Position numbers and translations under genes: made by a program
Assembly: GCA_964035775.1 (NCBI GenBank)
Contig: OZ038315.1
Coordinates: 11,464,698-11,528,697 of the forward strand
Length of the DNA stretch: 64,000 nt
Source: Osedax frankpressi
Taxonomy: Eukaryota > Annelida > Polychaeta > Sabellida > Siboglinidae
Direction of reading: 5' to 3'
Notes under the pieces: model-generated
What the model was told of the DNA's origin: nothing
Database searches by the model: none
What the model saw: the letters and a program-made list of their open reading frames with translations, nothing else
Shown here: piece by piece, positions 28,040 through 38,794 of the stretch
Layout of the letters: each line of letters starts with the position of its first letter
Position numbering within the stretch: the first letter of the stretch is position 1

Positions 28040-28696
28040 TATAGGAGCAATATTCAGACGATATATATATTTTTGTTTGTGATGTTTACAACTATTGTGA
28101 ATGCAAGTTTCATTAGTGTTAACTATATACATTCTAATCTTGTGTCAAATTAACTAATGTTAAAAATCACATGTAAACACAATGATCATTTGTTAATGTT
28201 AACACTATAGTGTATATTAACTCAGGTTAACAAGTGTATTCTATATGTAAATTTATTAGTGTTGTAAAACACATAGTAACACAAGTGTGTTGAGTAACCC
28301 ATAAAAGCACAGGTTAACCCAAGTATGATTTCACAATTGTTTACTTGTTCATTTAAATTATTATATTTTGGAAAGTTACATTTATTTTAAATGACTTATG
28401 TCATTTATGCCGGAATAATTAAAAATCAAAGATGAAACAGAAATAAAATTATATAGCTAAAAGATAAAATAAAAAATATGTATTTGATAAATAAAAATGA
28501 AGAAATAAACTACATTAATAGAATAAGTTCGTTTGTGAAATAGCTTTCAAATACAAGTTATATTATTGTTAAGTTTTAGAAATAATTGATTTGTATGAAT
28601 AATTTATTAATCATATGAGATATTTATTTATTTTTCAGATATATATTACATTTAATTGACCAATATATAAATTACATTATTTAACTAACCATTATT

Positions 28697-28731
<35 letters not shown>

Positions 28732-28819
28732 CAATTTTATTGTTAATTTTATATTTTCACATAATATTAATATATATTATTTATTAATTATCAGTTGGCA
28801 AGAAAATATATTCACTATA

Positions 28820-28852
<33 letters not shown>

Positions 28853-29887
28853 TAGTATATTAGTATATTTTAGATATATAAGCCAGATACATATGCAATT
28901 GTAGTAATTGGTAATTTAATTTATAATATATAATTTTAAAACAAAATATTTGCATATTTGAAATCATAATATTTACAATTCTTGATTGGCATATCATTTA
29001 AGAGTGTACTTGAAACTAGATATACCTAATATATATGAATTATTTTTTAGGGTATCATTTTATCATAAGAATATTTAAAATCCGCTAAACAATTCAACTA
29101 TTTTATTATATATTTATAAAATGAATTCTTAAATGTTAGAATTATATAAAATATAGTATTATATAAACGGCACTTTTAAATATACAAACACGCTAGAACA
29201 CATAAAAATTGCGCAAGACCGTATATTTAATTATAAATTATAAATAACGTTCTTAATTTACGAAACATTAATGCTAAATATTATATTATATTATATTGCT
29301 TGTAGAAAATGTATCAGATTATTTTTAAATATATGCATTAAGATATCAATTTAGTTAATAGTAAAATTTATTTTAATTTATAGTTATATATATGATTGTG
29401 TTTGCCTACTCATTAATATAATAATTTTGTACCCATATTATAATTATCCTAGATAGTATCTTAGGTTACTATAGTAACTATTAATTATAGTTTTATAATA
29501 ATATAATTTATTTATATTTTTATTTATATTTGTGTATTTATAAAATATATATATTGACCTAAACTTGATAATTATGGAAATTTTATACGGCTGATATGTA
29601 GAGCTAAATTAAGATCGTGTTATAAGAAAAAATTGTTAAAATAACATACGAGATGATAATTTAAACGAATTAATCAAAAAAAATAAATATTAATATTTTA
29701 AGAATAAATAAAAATTAATTAATCAAGAATTAAACGAATTCAATGAGAAATTCTAAATATAAATATCACAATCAAAAATTAAAATTAATTTATCAACAAT
29801 TAGACGAATTCATCAAGAAATTCTAATCAATATAGTAATTTCAAAAATTATAATTATACATCATTGTTATCGCTATATAATAATATA

Positions 29888-29931
<44 letters not shown>

Positions 29932-30390
29932 TATGGGGAAATATAAAGGTCACTTAAATTAAATATAAATGAAATATTAATCTTAATAATAAATAAATAT
30001 CTCATATAATTAATAAAATATTCATACAAATAAATTATTCATAAATAATTTAAATGAACAAGTAAACAATTGTGAAAGCATAATTGGGTTAACCTGTGCT
30101 TTTATGGGTTACTCAACAAACTTGTGTTACTATGTGTTTTACAACACTAATACATTTACATAAAGAATACACTTGTTAACCTGAGTTAATATACACTATA
30201 GTGTTAACATTAACAAATGATCATTGTGTTTACATGTGATTTTTAACATTAGTTAATTTGACACAAGGTTAGAATGTATATAGTTAACACTAATGAAACT
30301 TGCATTCATAATAGTTGTAAACATCACAAACAAAAAAATATATATCGTCTGAATATTGCTCCTATATTACTGATTTTTATTTATCTATTC
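28040..30390. repeat. Inverted-repeat unit at the centre of a large palindrome
   Basis: About 300-bp inverted ends (28040-28345 and 30055-30390) begin at AGGAGCAATATTCAG and carry repeated GTTAAC and AACACTA motifs. Between them, 28345-29420 is a block-E copy (also 19030-19860 reversed, 45330-46400, 59040-59930). The segment 29450-29925 is the block found at 46430-46910 and 61040-61500. Because the ends are inverted, a solo-LTR or LTR reading does not fit. The inverted match continues outwards far beyond this unit. Confidence 0.6.
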
Positions 30391-32311
30391 TTGTTTTGTA
30401 TGTGTTAACTTATCTGATATTGTTTTATTATTTTAAATAACTTTAGTAATATTACCATATTAATATATTATAAATATAGAATTAAATATATTAAATAGTT
30501 TATCAAATTAATACTTTATACATATATTATTTACAATTATTAATAATATTATGATCACATTATGTGTAAATGTACACCTGTAATAGGCATGATTACTTAT
30601 GTGATATAGAGCGATTGTTATCATAGATACATATATTCATAATAATCGAGGTGATTTTCAAATGAATTATTTTAAATATTTAGAAATGAATTAAACAATA
30701 AAACTAGCATAATATTTTGAATGTATAAAATGTAAGAGAGATGGGAAATGAGGTATATAAATAGTTAGATCAGTTTAAACTTATACAATATATAGAGTAT
30801 CGGTACACATAAATATATGCGTATACAGATTAGCTCAATATACAATAGAAGTAACTCTACAGTAAATATATATCTTATTCCAGGCATAATCCATAATCTA
30901 ATATTTAGTAACATAACTATATGGTAATATGGTAATTAAAGCAATTGCAAATAATATATCTGTTGTCACGGTAATTTGTGAAAAGATTGAATTAGTTACA
31001 TAATATATACAAATCTACTTGTTTGAATAATCAGGCAGTTTATTCAGTGCAACTTAATAAAATAATATTATTTGGGTTTGATCTAATGACCTCATAACTA
31101 AGTTATGTAAGACATAATGAAAGTTCTGTTTATTTGTACTTATAAATTAAATATTTACCGTTACTCCTTATACTTTTACTTATTCTTATTTACTTGTTTT
31201 AAAATTAAATAATAAATAAATAAATAAATAAACTTATCAATGTATTATATATTATATGTTATAGTATTTTATCATTTATTGGATATACATATTATATTAG
31301 TAAAAAATTAAAAATATTACAAAAATCGGTAATAAAAGATGAAAAAATACAATGTCAATTATACGGGAATCAAAGACAAATTATAAATATTTTAAATATC
31401 ATCAAATTATTAAGATCTTATAAAAAAGTATAAATAGGCATAAATAAGAAATATAATGCGTGTACAATTGCTATGATACTATACACCACTCTACAGTTTC
31501 TAACATAATCAACATATCTCACTATATACAATAATATATTTTTAATATATTACGTTAATTATATTAACTTAATATGATATTATTTATTTGAATTTTTTAA
31601 GAATAAAATATTTGCAATTTAAAATATTTATAAATTAAATATATAGTAAATATTAATTAAACTATGTCCTAGATACCTACGCATAACAGTATAATAATTA
31701 TATAGCAGTATAATGATTTTGTATCCATATAATAATTATCCTAGATATTACCTAAGTTACTATAGTAACTATCAATTATAGTTTTATAATAATATAATTA
31801 ATTTCTATTTAGACGTAATATTTGTGTATTTATAAAATAAATATGTTGACTCTATCTAGTAGTGTACTCTATATAGTTTGATCTATATATATACATATAT
31901 ATATAGATAGATATATATATTATTGTTAGTTATATGGGGAATACATAAATATCTCATATAATTAATAAAATATTCATACAAATCAATTATTCATAAATAT
32001 TAACAAAATTATCCTAACTTGTATTTGAATGATATTTCACAAACGAACTCTTAAAATTAATGTAGTTTATTTTTTCATTTGTATTTAACAAATACATATT
32101 TGTTTATATTATACCTATATCTTTTAGCTATATTAGTTTATTTAGGTTTCATCGCTGCTATTTAATTACTCCAGCATAATTAGTCATTTAAAATAAATTT
32201 AACTTTCCGAAATATAATGATTTAAATGAGTCTGTGTATTATTTAGTAACTACTTTAGATTATAGAATATATATTTTATTGTCTAGTTTTTGCTTTGTAA
32301 AGTAACCTATG

Positions 32312-32360
<49 letters not shown>

Positions 32361-32646
32361 CATAGCTAAGAAATTGATATATATATATACAGCATATATA
32401 AGAAATTTATTATTGATATTAAATTATATAAGTTTATTAAAAGTTATATAGGATAAAAGTTGTGAATATATACTGTGATCAAACTATAGTTTACATATAA
32501 TTACGATAAATATTCGTGTAAATTAAATAAAAATTATAAAATCTATTGAGATAAAATTTAAAATAGCCAATACTAAAATCAATAAAATTAGTAAGATTAA
32601 ATTTTGAAGAATTTGTTAATTATTTCATAACTACTATCTATTACAA
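30391..32646. repeat. Palindrome arm, right side
   Basis: Reverse complement of about 25563-28039, with (TA)n at 32312-32359 inside the block-D part. A duplicate of 51360-53850 in the same orientation. No gene. Confidence 0.6.
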
Positions 32647-32756
32647 TCTTCAAATATTCTCTGATCAATTTAACCAGAACAGATATCTGTAACCGGATCA
32701 TTATTTATAGGCTACGACTAAATAAGACTAAAATGAATGGAAACATTTCACCTTAA
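32647..32756 (+). pseudogene. N exon, copy 4
   Basis: Mirror partner of copy 3: the same 15-base in-frame loss, acceptor TACAA, and W changed to R, but still open to TAA at 32756. Confidence 0.35.
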
Positions 32757-34413
32757 TCTTTATATTTGCTATTTTTACATTATATTATTTATTGAATATA
32801 TACATAATATTTATTAGAGAATTTGTTATTTTAAATGTAGGAATGCATCAATTGAATCAAATATTTATATAATATTAATAAATGTTTTTAATATAAGAAA
32901 TTTATTTTCATGAACAATTTTAAATTTAATAAAACTTTCTCAGAATAACAAAGTTATTTCCCTATATAAGTATACATATATATACATATGTATATTAATT
33001 TACGTCTATACAATATATATAATATGCTTGTACATAATTGGAGTATATAATAGAGTAATGTATATTATTTTAAATGATATTTATCAATATCATTTATCGA
33101 ATATATACAGATATTTATTCTAGGCATTTATTTCCATTTTGTTGGTGTCGATATTCGTCTTTCTTTATTGTATTTATCTTCATTCGTATTGTTTATTATC
33201 AAGTTTATAACTTGTTATTGTTATTATTAATAACCATAATTAAATAAACTATAATAATTATGTATTAAATTTTAAAATCTAGATTTGAAAAATCGTCAAA
33301 TATTTAGCAGTTGCTTTCAATAGAATTATTTATTGATATAATAATATTTATATAATGATAACATTTAATTTGATATAAATAGTATTTATTCATGATGTTA
33401 AATATAATAATTTCCATAACAGATTTGTATTTAAAAAAATAATTTCCTTAACAGCAGTATTCTAAAATCCATTTATTTTAGAAGACACAGAGGCTATAAT
33501 ATTATATATAATGTCTACATTTTAAATTTTAATTGAAGAATCATTATTATTCATATTTATATTTTTCTGTAACGAATGGAACATCAATAAATAATTGAAT
33601 ATAATATTTATATATAATCAATTATTATATATTTATATAAATATACTATAATAATATATTTATTTATATATATAATTATAAAGTAAATAATGCTTTGATA
33701 TATACAGATTCAAGTCAAGTAACTTTAGATCTAAATAATATTGAAATAATAACATCAAATAAACTGAAATTTCCTTTTTATCTTAAATCAACTCAGATGC
33801 GAGGTAATTTAGATAAAACTCATATAAAATGATAATTAACATGAATTCTTCTGAAGTGGTGGTATGATCATATTAATTTACATTGTAGATTAGTTTCAAT
33901 CTACTTTAAATAATTAGTAATTGGTAAATACCATGTATTTAATAAAACTTATTATTGTTATTCATGTATATCTATATCCATCGTTTCCCCTTCGCTTTCA
34001 AGTGTACGCATATTATGAATAAATGTACCTATGATAATAATCGCTCTATAGAGCGATCTATAGATCAAATCAATAGTTTTTTGATTATATGTTTAATCTT
34101 CGATTTTTTAATATACCATATTATTATAATGTAAATATTGAATTAAATATATTAGATTATCAAATTAAAAATGTATACATATATTATATATAATTAATGA
34201 TAATATTATGACAACGTTATTTGAAATTGTAAATATGTATTGGTCGTTATTATTTAGGTAGAGTATACTCTACCTAAATAATAACGATCAATATTTACAT
34301 TATAATAATATGGTATATTAAAAAATCGAAGATTAAACATATAATCAAAAAACTATTGATTTGATTTTACAATATCACCATTGTGTAATATATATATTAC
34401 TAATATATGAATG

Positions 34414-34453
<40 letters not shown>

Positions 34454-34589
34454 CTAATCGTAAACCCACGATACTTTACTTTGTTATATCAATGCGAGAG
34501 AGTTATAAAATACTTCACATTAAACCTAACTTTAGCTATAAATTAATATACTTTACTATAATACTGTAACATATCTAACAACCTTTGAT
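32757..34589. repeat. Palindrome arm, right side, with local fold-back
   Basis: Reverse complement of 23771-25451. Around 34055-34340 a short fold-back occurs: a piece of block A (34080-34265) and its inverted partner meet at GAGTATACTC (34261-34270). (TA)n at 34421-34450. The 61-codon frame at 34361 spans this tract and is spurious. Confidence 0.55.
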
Positions 34590-34748
34590 TTATCGATCCC
34601 ATGTTACATACTTCTCTAGAGTGAGGGGACTGGTTGGAAGAATTTCCATCATTTGCCTTAAATTATATATACTTTTCATATTTAAATATATTCTACTCTC
34701 ATATTGTGAGGCAATATACTCATAATATAATATAATACCTTTTGAGAA
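34590..34748 (-). pseudogene. Exon-like ORF, copy split by the 34.76-38.62 kb insertion
   Basis: This is the 52-codon portion of the same exon, still open, ending TWDR and TAA. Its first codons lie on the far side of the insertion near 38622-38645. Confidence 0.35.
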
Positions 34749-34763
34749 TTCAAGTACACTGTT

Positions 34764-35207
34764 AAAAATTAACCTTTATTAAGTCGTGAATAAACCTTTA
34801 TGAAGTGTCCTCGGATGATACGAGTGTTTGTACCTTTATTATATGCGCGAATCTAATAAAGGTTTTTAAACCTTTATTATACGCGCGAATCTAATAAAGG
34901 TTTTGAAACCTTTATTATACGCGCGAATCTAATAAAGGTTTTTAAACCTTTATTAGATTCGCGAATCTAATAAAGGTTTTGAAACCTTTATTATACGCGC
35001 GAATCTAATAAAGGTTTTTAAACCTTTATTATACGCGCGAATCTGATAAAGGTTTTTAAACCTTTATTAGATTCGGGAATCTGATAAAGGTTTTTAAACC
35101 TTTATTAGATTCGCGAATCTAATAAAGGTTTTGAAACCTTTATTATACGCGCGAATCTAATAAAGGTTTTTGAACCTTTATTAGATTCGCGAATCTAATA
35201 AAGGTTA
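34764..35207. repeat. Subterminal palindromic array (AATAAAGG / CCTTTATT with GCGCGAATCT cores)
   Basis: CCTTTATTAtacGCGCGAATCT and AATAAAGG units alternate about a dozen times in both orientations. Some cores form the perfect 12-bp palindrome GATTCGCGAATC, others TACGCGCG. These are among the most CpG-rich bases in the window. The same units recur near the ends of the related copies (42790-42865, 44750-44960, 13646-13725, 15448-15480), so they belong to the element and are candidate transposase-binding sites. Confidence 0.8.
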
Positions 35208-35454
35208 TTTTATTTTTTTATTATTTTTTAATTATTTAATTATTTAATGACATACTATTTATATATTAATTCACTTTTTATTAAATTAAAACACTTTTTT
35301 GTAAATTGATTATCTTTCAATTTATTATAAAACTATAAAACGAGTTTATAAAATAAATACGTATAAAAATATATACATGTATACGAAATAATAAAATAGT
35401 ATTTATATACAAATAAAATATAGAAATAAAATATAAATATAAAATATAGAAATA

Positions 35455-35912
35455 AAATATACAAATAAAATATACAAATAAAATATACAAATAAAATATA
35501 CAAATAAAATATACAAATAAAATATACAAATAAAATATACAAATAAAATATACAAATAAAATATACAAATAAAATATACAAATAAAATATACAAATAAAA
35601 TATACAAATAAAATATACAAATAAAATATACAAATAAAATATACAAATAAAATATACAAATAAAATATACAAATAAAATATACAAATAAAATATACAAAT
35701 AAAATATACAAATAAAATATACAAATAAAATATACAAATAAAATATACAAATAAAATATACAAATAAAATATACAAATAAAATATACAAATAAAATATAC
35801 AAATAAAATATACAAATAAAATATACAAATAAAATATACAAATAAAATATACAAATAAAATATACAAATAAAATATACAAATAAAATATACAAATAAAAT
35901 ATACAAATAAAA
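35455..35912. repeat. 13-bp minisatellite (ATACAAATAAAAT), about 35 units
   Basis: A near-perfect 13-bp unit repeats from about 35455 to 35912, with degenerate units from 35400. Because 13 is not a multiple of three and no unit contains a stop on the minus strand, all three minus frames stay open for more than 160 codons; these frames are artefacts. It sits just downstream of the 36172-35921 exon. The equivalent place in the relatives (about 15245-15262, 44525-44545) has only about one unit. Confidence 0.95.
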
Positions 35913-35920
35913 TATTATAT

Positions 35921-36172
35921 CTATAATTTCCTATATAGGCCTTTTACCCTACGTGGTATTACACCTGCATAATTATTAAAAACATAATTTGAAATAAATA
36001 TTAAAAAATGATTAACTTTTGAATGAAACATAATATTGAAAATAAAATGATATGAAAAATATAAAATAATAGCATCCAAATAATTATTACATTTAGCAAC
36101 CTCACTACCGTCAATTAAAATAACACAATTATTATTATTATTTAAAATTTGTGGATGAGGCGTTCTAGTTTC
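35921..36172 (-). CDS. C-terminal exon of the SAMD3-like gene, 83 codons plus TAG
   Basis: A strong acceptor (TTTATACAG, just above 36172) opens an 83-codon frame beginning ETRTPHPQIL, containing CVILIDGSEVAK, then LDAIILYFSYHFIFNI, and ending VKGLYRKL. This is the expected C-terminal segment of the SAMD3-like family (TP.p.il, vdG, a..l.fa.y.vFNi). The frame is phase 0. In the related copies the preceding exon runs on to AAC and then a GTTAGT donor, also phase 0. Here that donor has been deleted. An in-phase cryptic donor GTTTAT at 36289 would rescue the join and give a 399-residue protein; otherwise translation stops at 36281 and this exon is untranslated. Confidence 0.65.
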   Translation of the reverse strand, partial: ETRTPHPQILNNNNNCVILIDGSEVAKCNNYLDAIILYFSYHFIFNIMFHSKVNHFLIFISNYVFNNYAGVIPRRVKGLYRKL

Positions 36173-36227
36173 CTGTATAAAATTTGAGATATACGAAAAT
36201 ATAATAATATATGAAAATAAATGAAAA

Positions 36228-36233
36228 TTTATT
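36228..36233 (-). promoter_or_regulatory. AATAAA poly(A) signal candidate
   Basis: AATAAA lies about 48 nt past the TAA at 36281 on the minus strand. It would suit the 318-codon form of the gene. In so A+T-rich a sequence the hexamer is common, so the evidence is weak. If splicing continues into the 36172-35921 exon this site is intronic. Confidence 0.3.
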
Positions 36234-36280
36234 TTATAAATATTATATTGAAAAATTAAATTTTAAACATTTTAAATTTG

Positions 36281-37862
36281 TTAATAAACAATAAAATAAT
36301 CTGTGTCGCATCCTAATATTATAAATATCATGCTGACAACAAATTCAAGCAAATTATCTATAAAAAATGATCTAATTAATGTTGTAATAAATTTTAAATA
36401 TATATTAAAATTAACTTATAATAATCACAAACGATTAGAATAAATATTTATATTTGTTTTGAAAGAAATGACTAACCAGTATTATGTTTATTGATGGATG
36501 TTTTATTATTTTGATATTTAATATATATTTTATCATATATATCGGCATCCATTCCTTTGCATATTTGTGATAATTTGCTTGCATGATGTGAAAATTTTAC
36601 TAAGGATGTTTTCATTTTGAAAAAACCAAAGGATATTTCCATGTCATCAATAACCTACAACATAATAAGTTGAATTAATTAAAATCTAAATTCAAGAAAT
36701 ATTAGTTAAATTTAATTCATTAATTAGTTAGTAATTGTAGTACTTCTTTATAATATTCATCAATATCATAACCGATGATATTAATAGAGCAATATTTATA
36801 ATTTAATAAAATATTATAATATTCAATCTATAAACTGAATACTTACAATTTCGATTATTTTCATGGATGGATAAGTCGTTAAAAAATCAGCAGTGTTCAT
36901 TATTGAGACATTATTTTGCCCCGATATTCTCAATAACTGTGTGATCTCTCTGCGAATGAGATTGTAAAAACTTATATATTATATTAATATATATATATAT
37001 ATATATATTCTTTTTACAAGTGTAAGTTAATTTATTTAGTTCATAGTTATATAGTCATAAATATTGTAATTATATATGATGATTATGTTATATAACCTCA
37101 TTTCCTTAATATCTTGCATCGTAAAATTTAGTTGCAATCGCTTTTTTAATATTATTATTTCTTCTTTAGTTGATGTTGCCGATAAGTTTGTAATATTCTG
37201 AATTTAGTAATATTATTATGTGATATATAGTTATTAATACAATTTTTATACATATAAAAGATTACATAAAAATATTTATTAATGTGTCTATAAATATGAC
37301 TGCTATGTCTATACATATAACTAATATATAAATATATACCTTGACAATATGTTTTTGCCTAATTATAATATTTCCATATTGTATAGGCTGTCTTCCGATG
37401 CCTTTGCAGCCATGTTTTTTCTTTAGAAAGGTGTAGGTATCTTCTACACAGTTCCTTCTTTTATAAGATAAGGCCGAAAGTAAACTTTTTTTCCAGCTTA
37501 CCTAATTGTGTAAAGTTTTATTAAATCCTTTAATCCATAAGTATTAAATTATAATATATATTTTTAAATGAAATATTGAAATTGTTATCTTAAATAATAG
37601 ATTAAGTTAATTGTGTTACTTTACACTTACTTCAATGTGTAAAACTAAATGAATTGTAAGTGATCGTTATATATTAATATTATATAATATATACTATAAT
37701 TTAATCATAGAATTTTCCAAGCACAAAGAATATAATACATAAAATATAATACATAAATAATAATATATAAATAACCTTATCTCCTAAAAATGTATACTTA
37801 GACATTAAACTATCAATAATTCTATGTATACCAATCTTTGATAAATTTCTGTATATGGATAT

Positions 37863-37918
<56 letters not shown>

Positions 37919-38618
37919 GATTATTAAACTAATAATTATAAGTAAGCTTAATTTTTATGTAATTAATAACAAATATAATTAACAAATTATAATAACAATG
38001 TCTCCAGATCAGCAATAATTTGATTTATTATTCCTTTCCTATGCTTAGTTTCCGGCAAATAATATTCAGGTGATTTTGCAGATTCGAGCAATAATGTTAT
38101 ATGTAAATCAAACGTAGGTAATCTGAATAGTAAATTCTCATTATTTGATACTTAAGTTCATCAGTATAAATATTAGAAATAAGTTAATAAAGTATAATTG
38201 ATACAAAATAACATTTAGCCATTAATATTAAGAAGTTATGACAAGGATAATAAAAAAAAATTATAATTTCAAATTAAACTAACTTATATCCGAATAAATC
38301 TTTTAATACTGATTTGCATATATTTACCGATTGCATATTAACACTATAGAAAAGAGATACATTTTTAGAATTAATATTTATACATTAAATAATATATAAA
38401 TTAATTGAATTAATCGTAAAATATAAATAGAGAAAAACATACTCTGCATGATTGCCATCATCAGCATCAGCAATCAGCATTCCTTCATTAGGTTGCTCAA
38501 AACTATAGAAAAGAGATACATTTTTAGAATTAATATTTATACATTAAATAATATATAAATTAATTGAATTAATCGTAAAATATAAATAGAGAAAAACTTA
38601 CTCTGCATGATTGCTCAT
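36281..38618 (-). CDS. Ten-exon SAMD3-like protein gene, 318 codons, hidden by introns
   Basis: Exons (minus strand): 38618-38602, 38502-38443, 38343-38284, 38122-37997, 37848-37776, 37501-37340, 37197-37097, 36949-36847, 36654-36477, 36357-36281. Every intron is GT-AG, 99-274 nt, and phases match at all nine junctions; exons sum to 957 nt ending in TAA. Residues about 46-57 start LPTFDLHITLLL; about 89-110 hold IIDSLMSKYTFLGD followed by SWKKSLLSALSYKRR; later parts include TTYPSMKIIEIVIDDMEISF. From memory this order (lP.f, KYPfL...W...L..KRR, FP.l...i..dm...f) matches a poorly characterised, multicopy metazoan family annotated as SAMD3-like. Function unknown; I do not infer one. Oddities: the 5' end sits on an insertion junction, so family N-terminal parts are probably missing and the ATG may be fortuitous (an internal ATG lies in exon 2). 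The last exon probably lost its ancestral 3' end. Low-GC but protein-like composition contrasts with its surroundings. Confidence 0.75.
37861..37913. repeat. (TA)n tract inside an intron of the SAMD3-like gene
   Basis: About 26 TA units lie just upstream of the acceptor of the exon at 37848-37776. The tract is within the 148-nt intron 37996-37849. Confidence 0.95.
38343..38614 (-). repeat. Duplicated intron flanking exon 2 of the SAMD3-like gene
   Basis: Two direct copies of about 113 bp, 38343-38455 and 38502-38614, are 159 bp apart with essentially one mismatch. Each contains a complete 99-nt intron plus the last 13 or so coding bases before it. The mismatch changes the donor from GTAAGT (intron 1) to GTATGT (intron 2). 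As a result exons 1 and 2 both end AATCATGCAGA, exons 2 and 3 are both 60 nt, and the protein carries NHAD twice. Confidence 0.85.
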
Positions 38619-38650
38619 TATATATAATGACATCCTTCGCAATCTATAGA

Positions 38651-38794
38651 TCATGTCAGCATTACTATTACATTTTCTATCTTTTCATCAATTGATAATG
38701 TACATGTAATCTTATATAAGATCATTTCAATTGTATTTGAAGTAATATCATTTTTAATATCAATAAAAACTCTACTTCCCGCATCACTGGACTT
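38651..38794 (-). pseudogene. Copy of the 47-codon ORF beside the inserted gene
   Basis: It reads from AAG (replacing ATG) through SSDAGSRVFIDIKNDITSNT to TGA at 38651. It lies about 33 bp upstream of the first ATG of the SAMD3-like gene on the same strand. A fused transcript is conceivable but the intervening stops argue against a fused protein. Confidence 0.35.

Larger units (their letters stand above)
34757..38621 (-). mobile_element. CACTG-ended insertion carrying the SAMD3-like gene (CACTA-type transposon candidate)
   Basis: Sister copies of this locus at 55266-55283 and (inverted) about 23600-23625 read straight from GAGAATTCAAATATAATGAC without the segment, so it is an insertion of about 3.87 kb. 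The left end begins CACTGTTAAAAATTAACC and is preceded by GTA; the right flank begins ATA, compatible with a 3-bp target duplication with one change. Next to the CACTG end lies a dense subterminal array of AATAAAGG repeats. CACTG ends, 3-bp duplications and subterminal repeats are typical of CMC/EnSpm (CACTA) DNA transposons. No transposase is visible and the right end lacks the matching inverted terminus, so this copy is non-autonomous and probably truncated on the gene's 5' side. The gene reads towards the CACTG end. Confidence 0.6.

Noticed and set aside
28040-30390. Pair of solo LTRs or an LTR element
   Set aside because: The 300-bp ends are inverted, not direct, and no TG...CA ends or internal reverse-transcriptase-like sequence is seen.
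34764-35207. CRISPR-like repeat array
   Set aside because: Units alternate in orientation without unique spacers, and the context is eukaryotic.
35317-35906. Three overlapping 167-187-codon minus-strand frames of Tyr, Ile, Leu, Phe and Val
   Set aside because: They read through the 13-bp minisatellite in all three frames; an artefact of the repeat.
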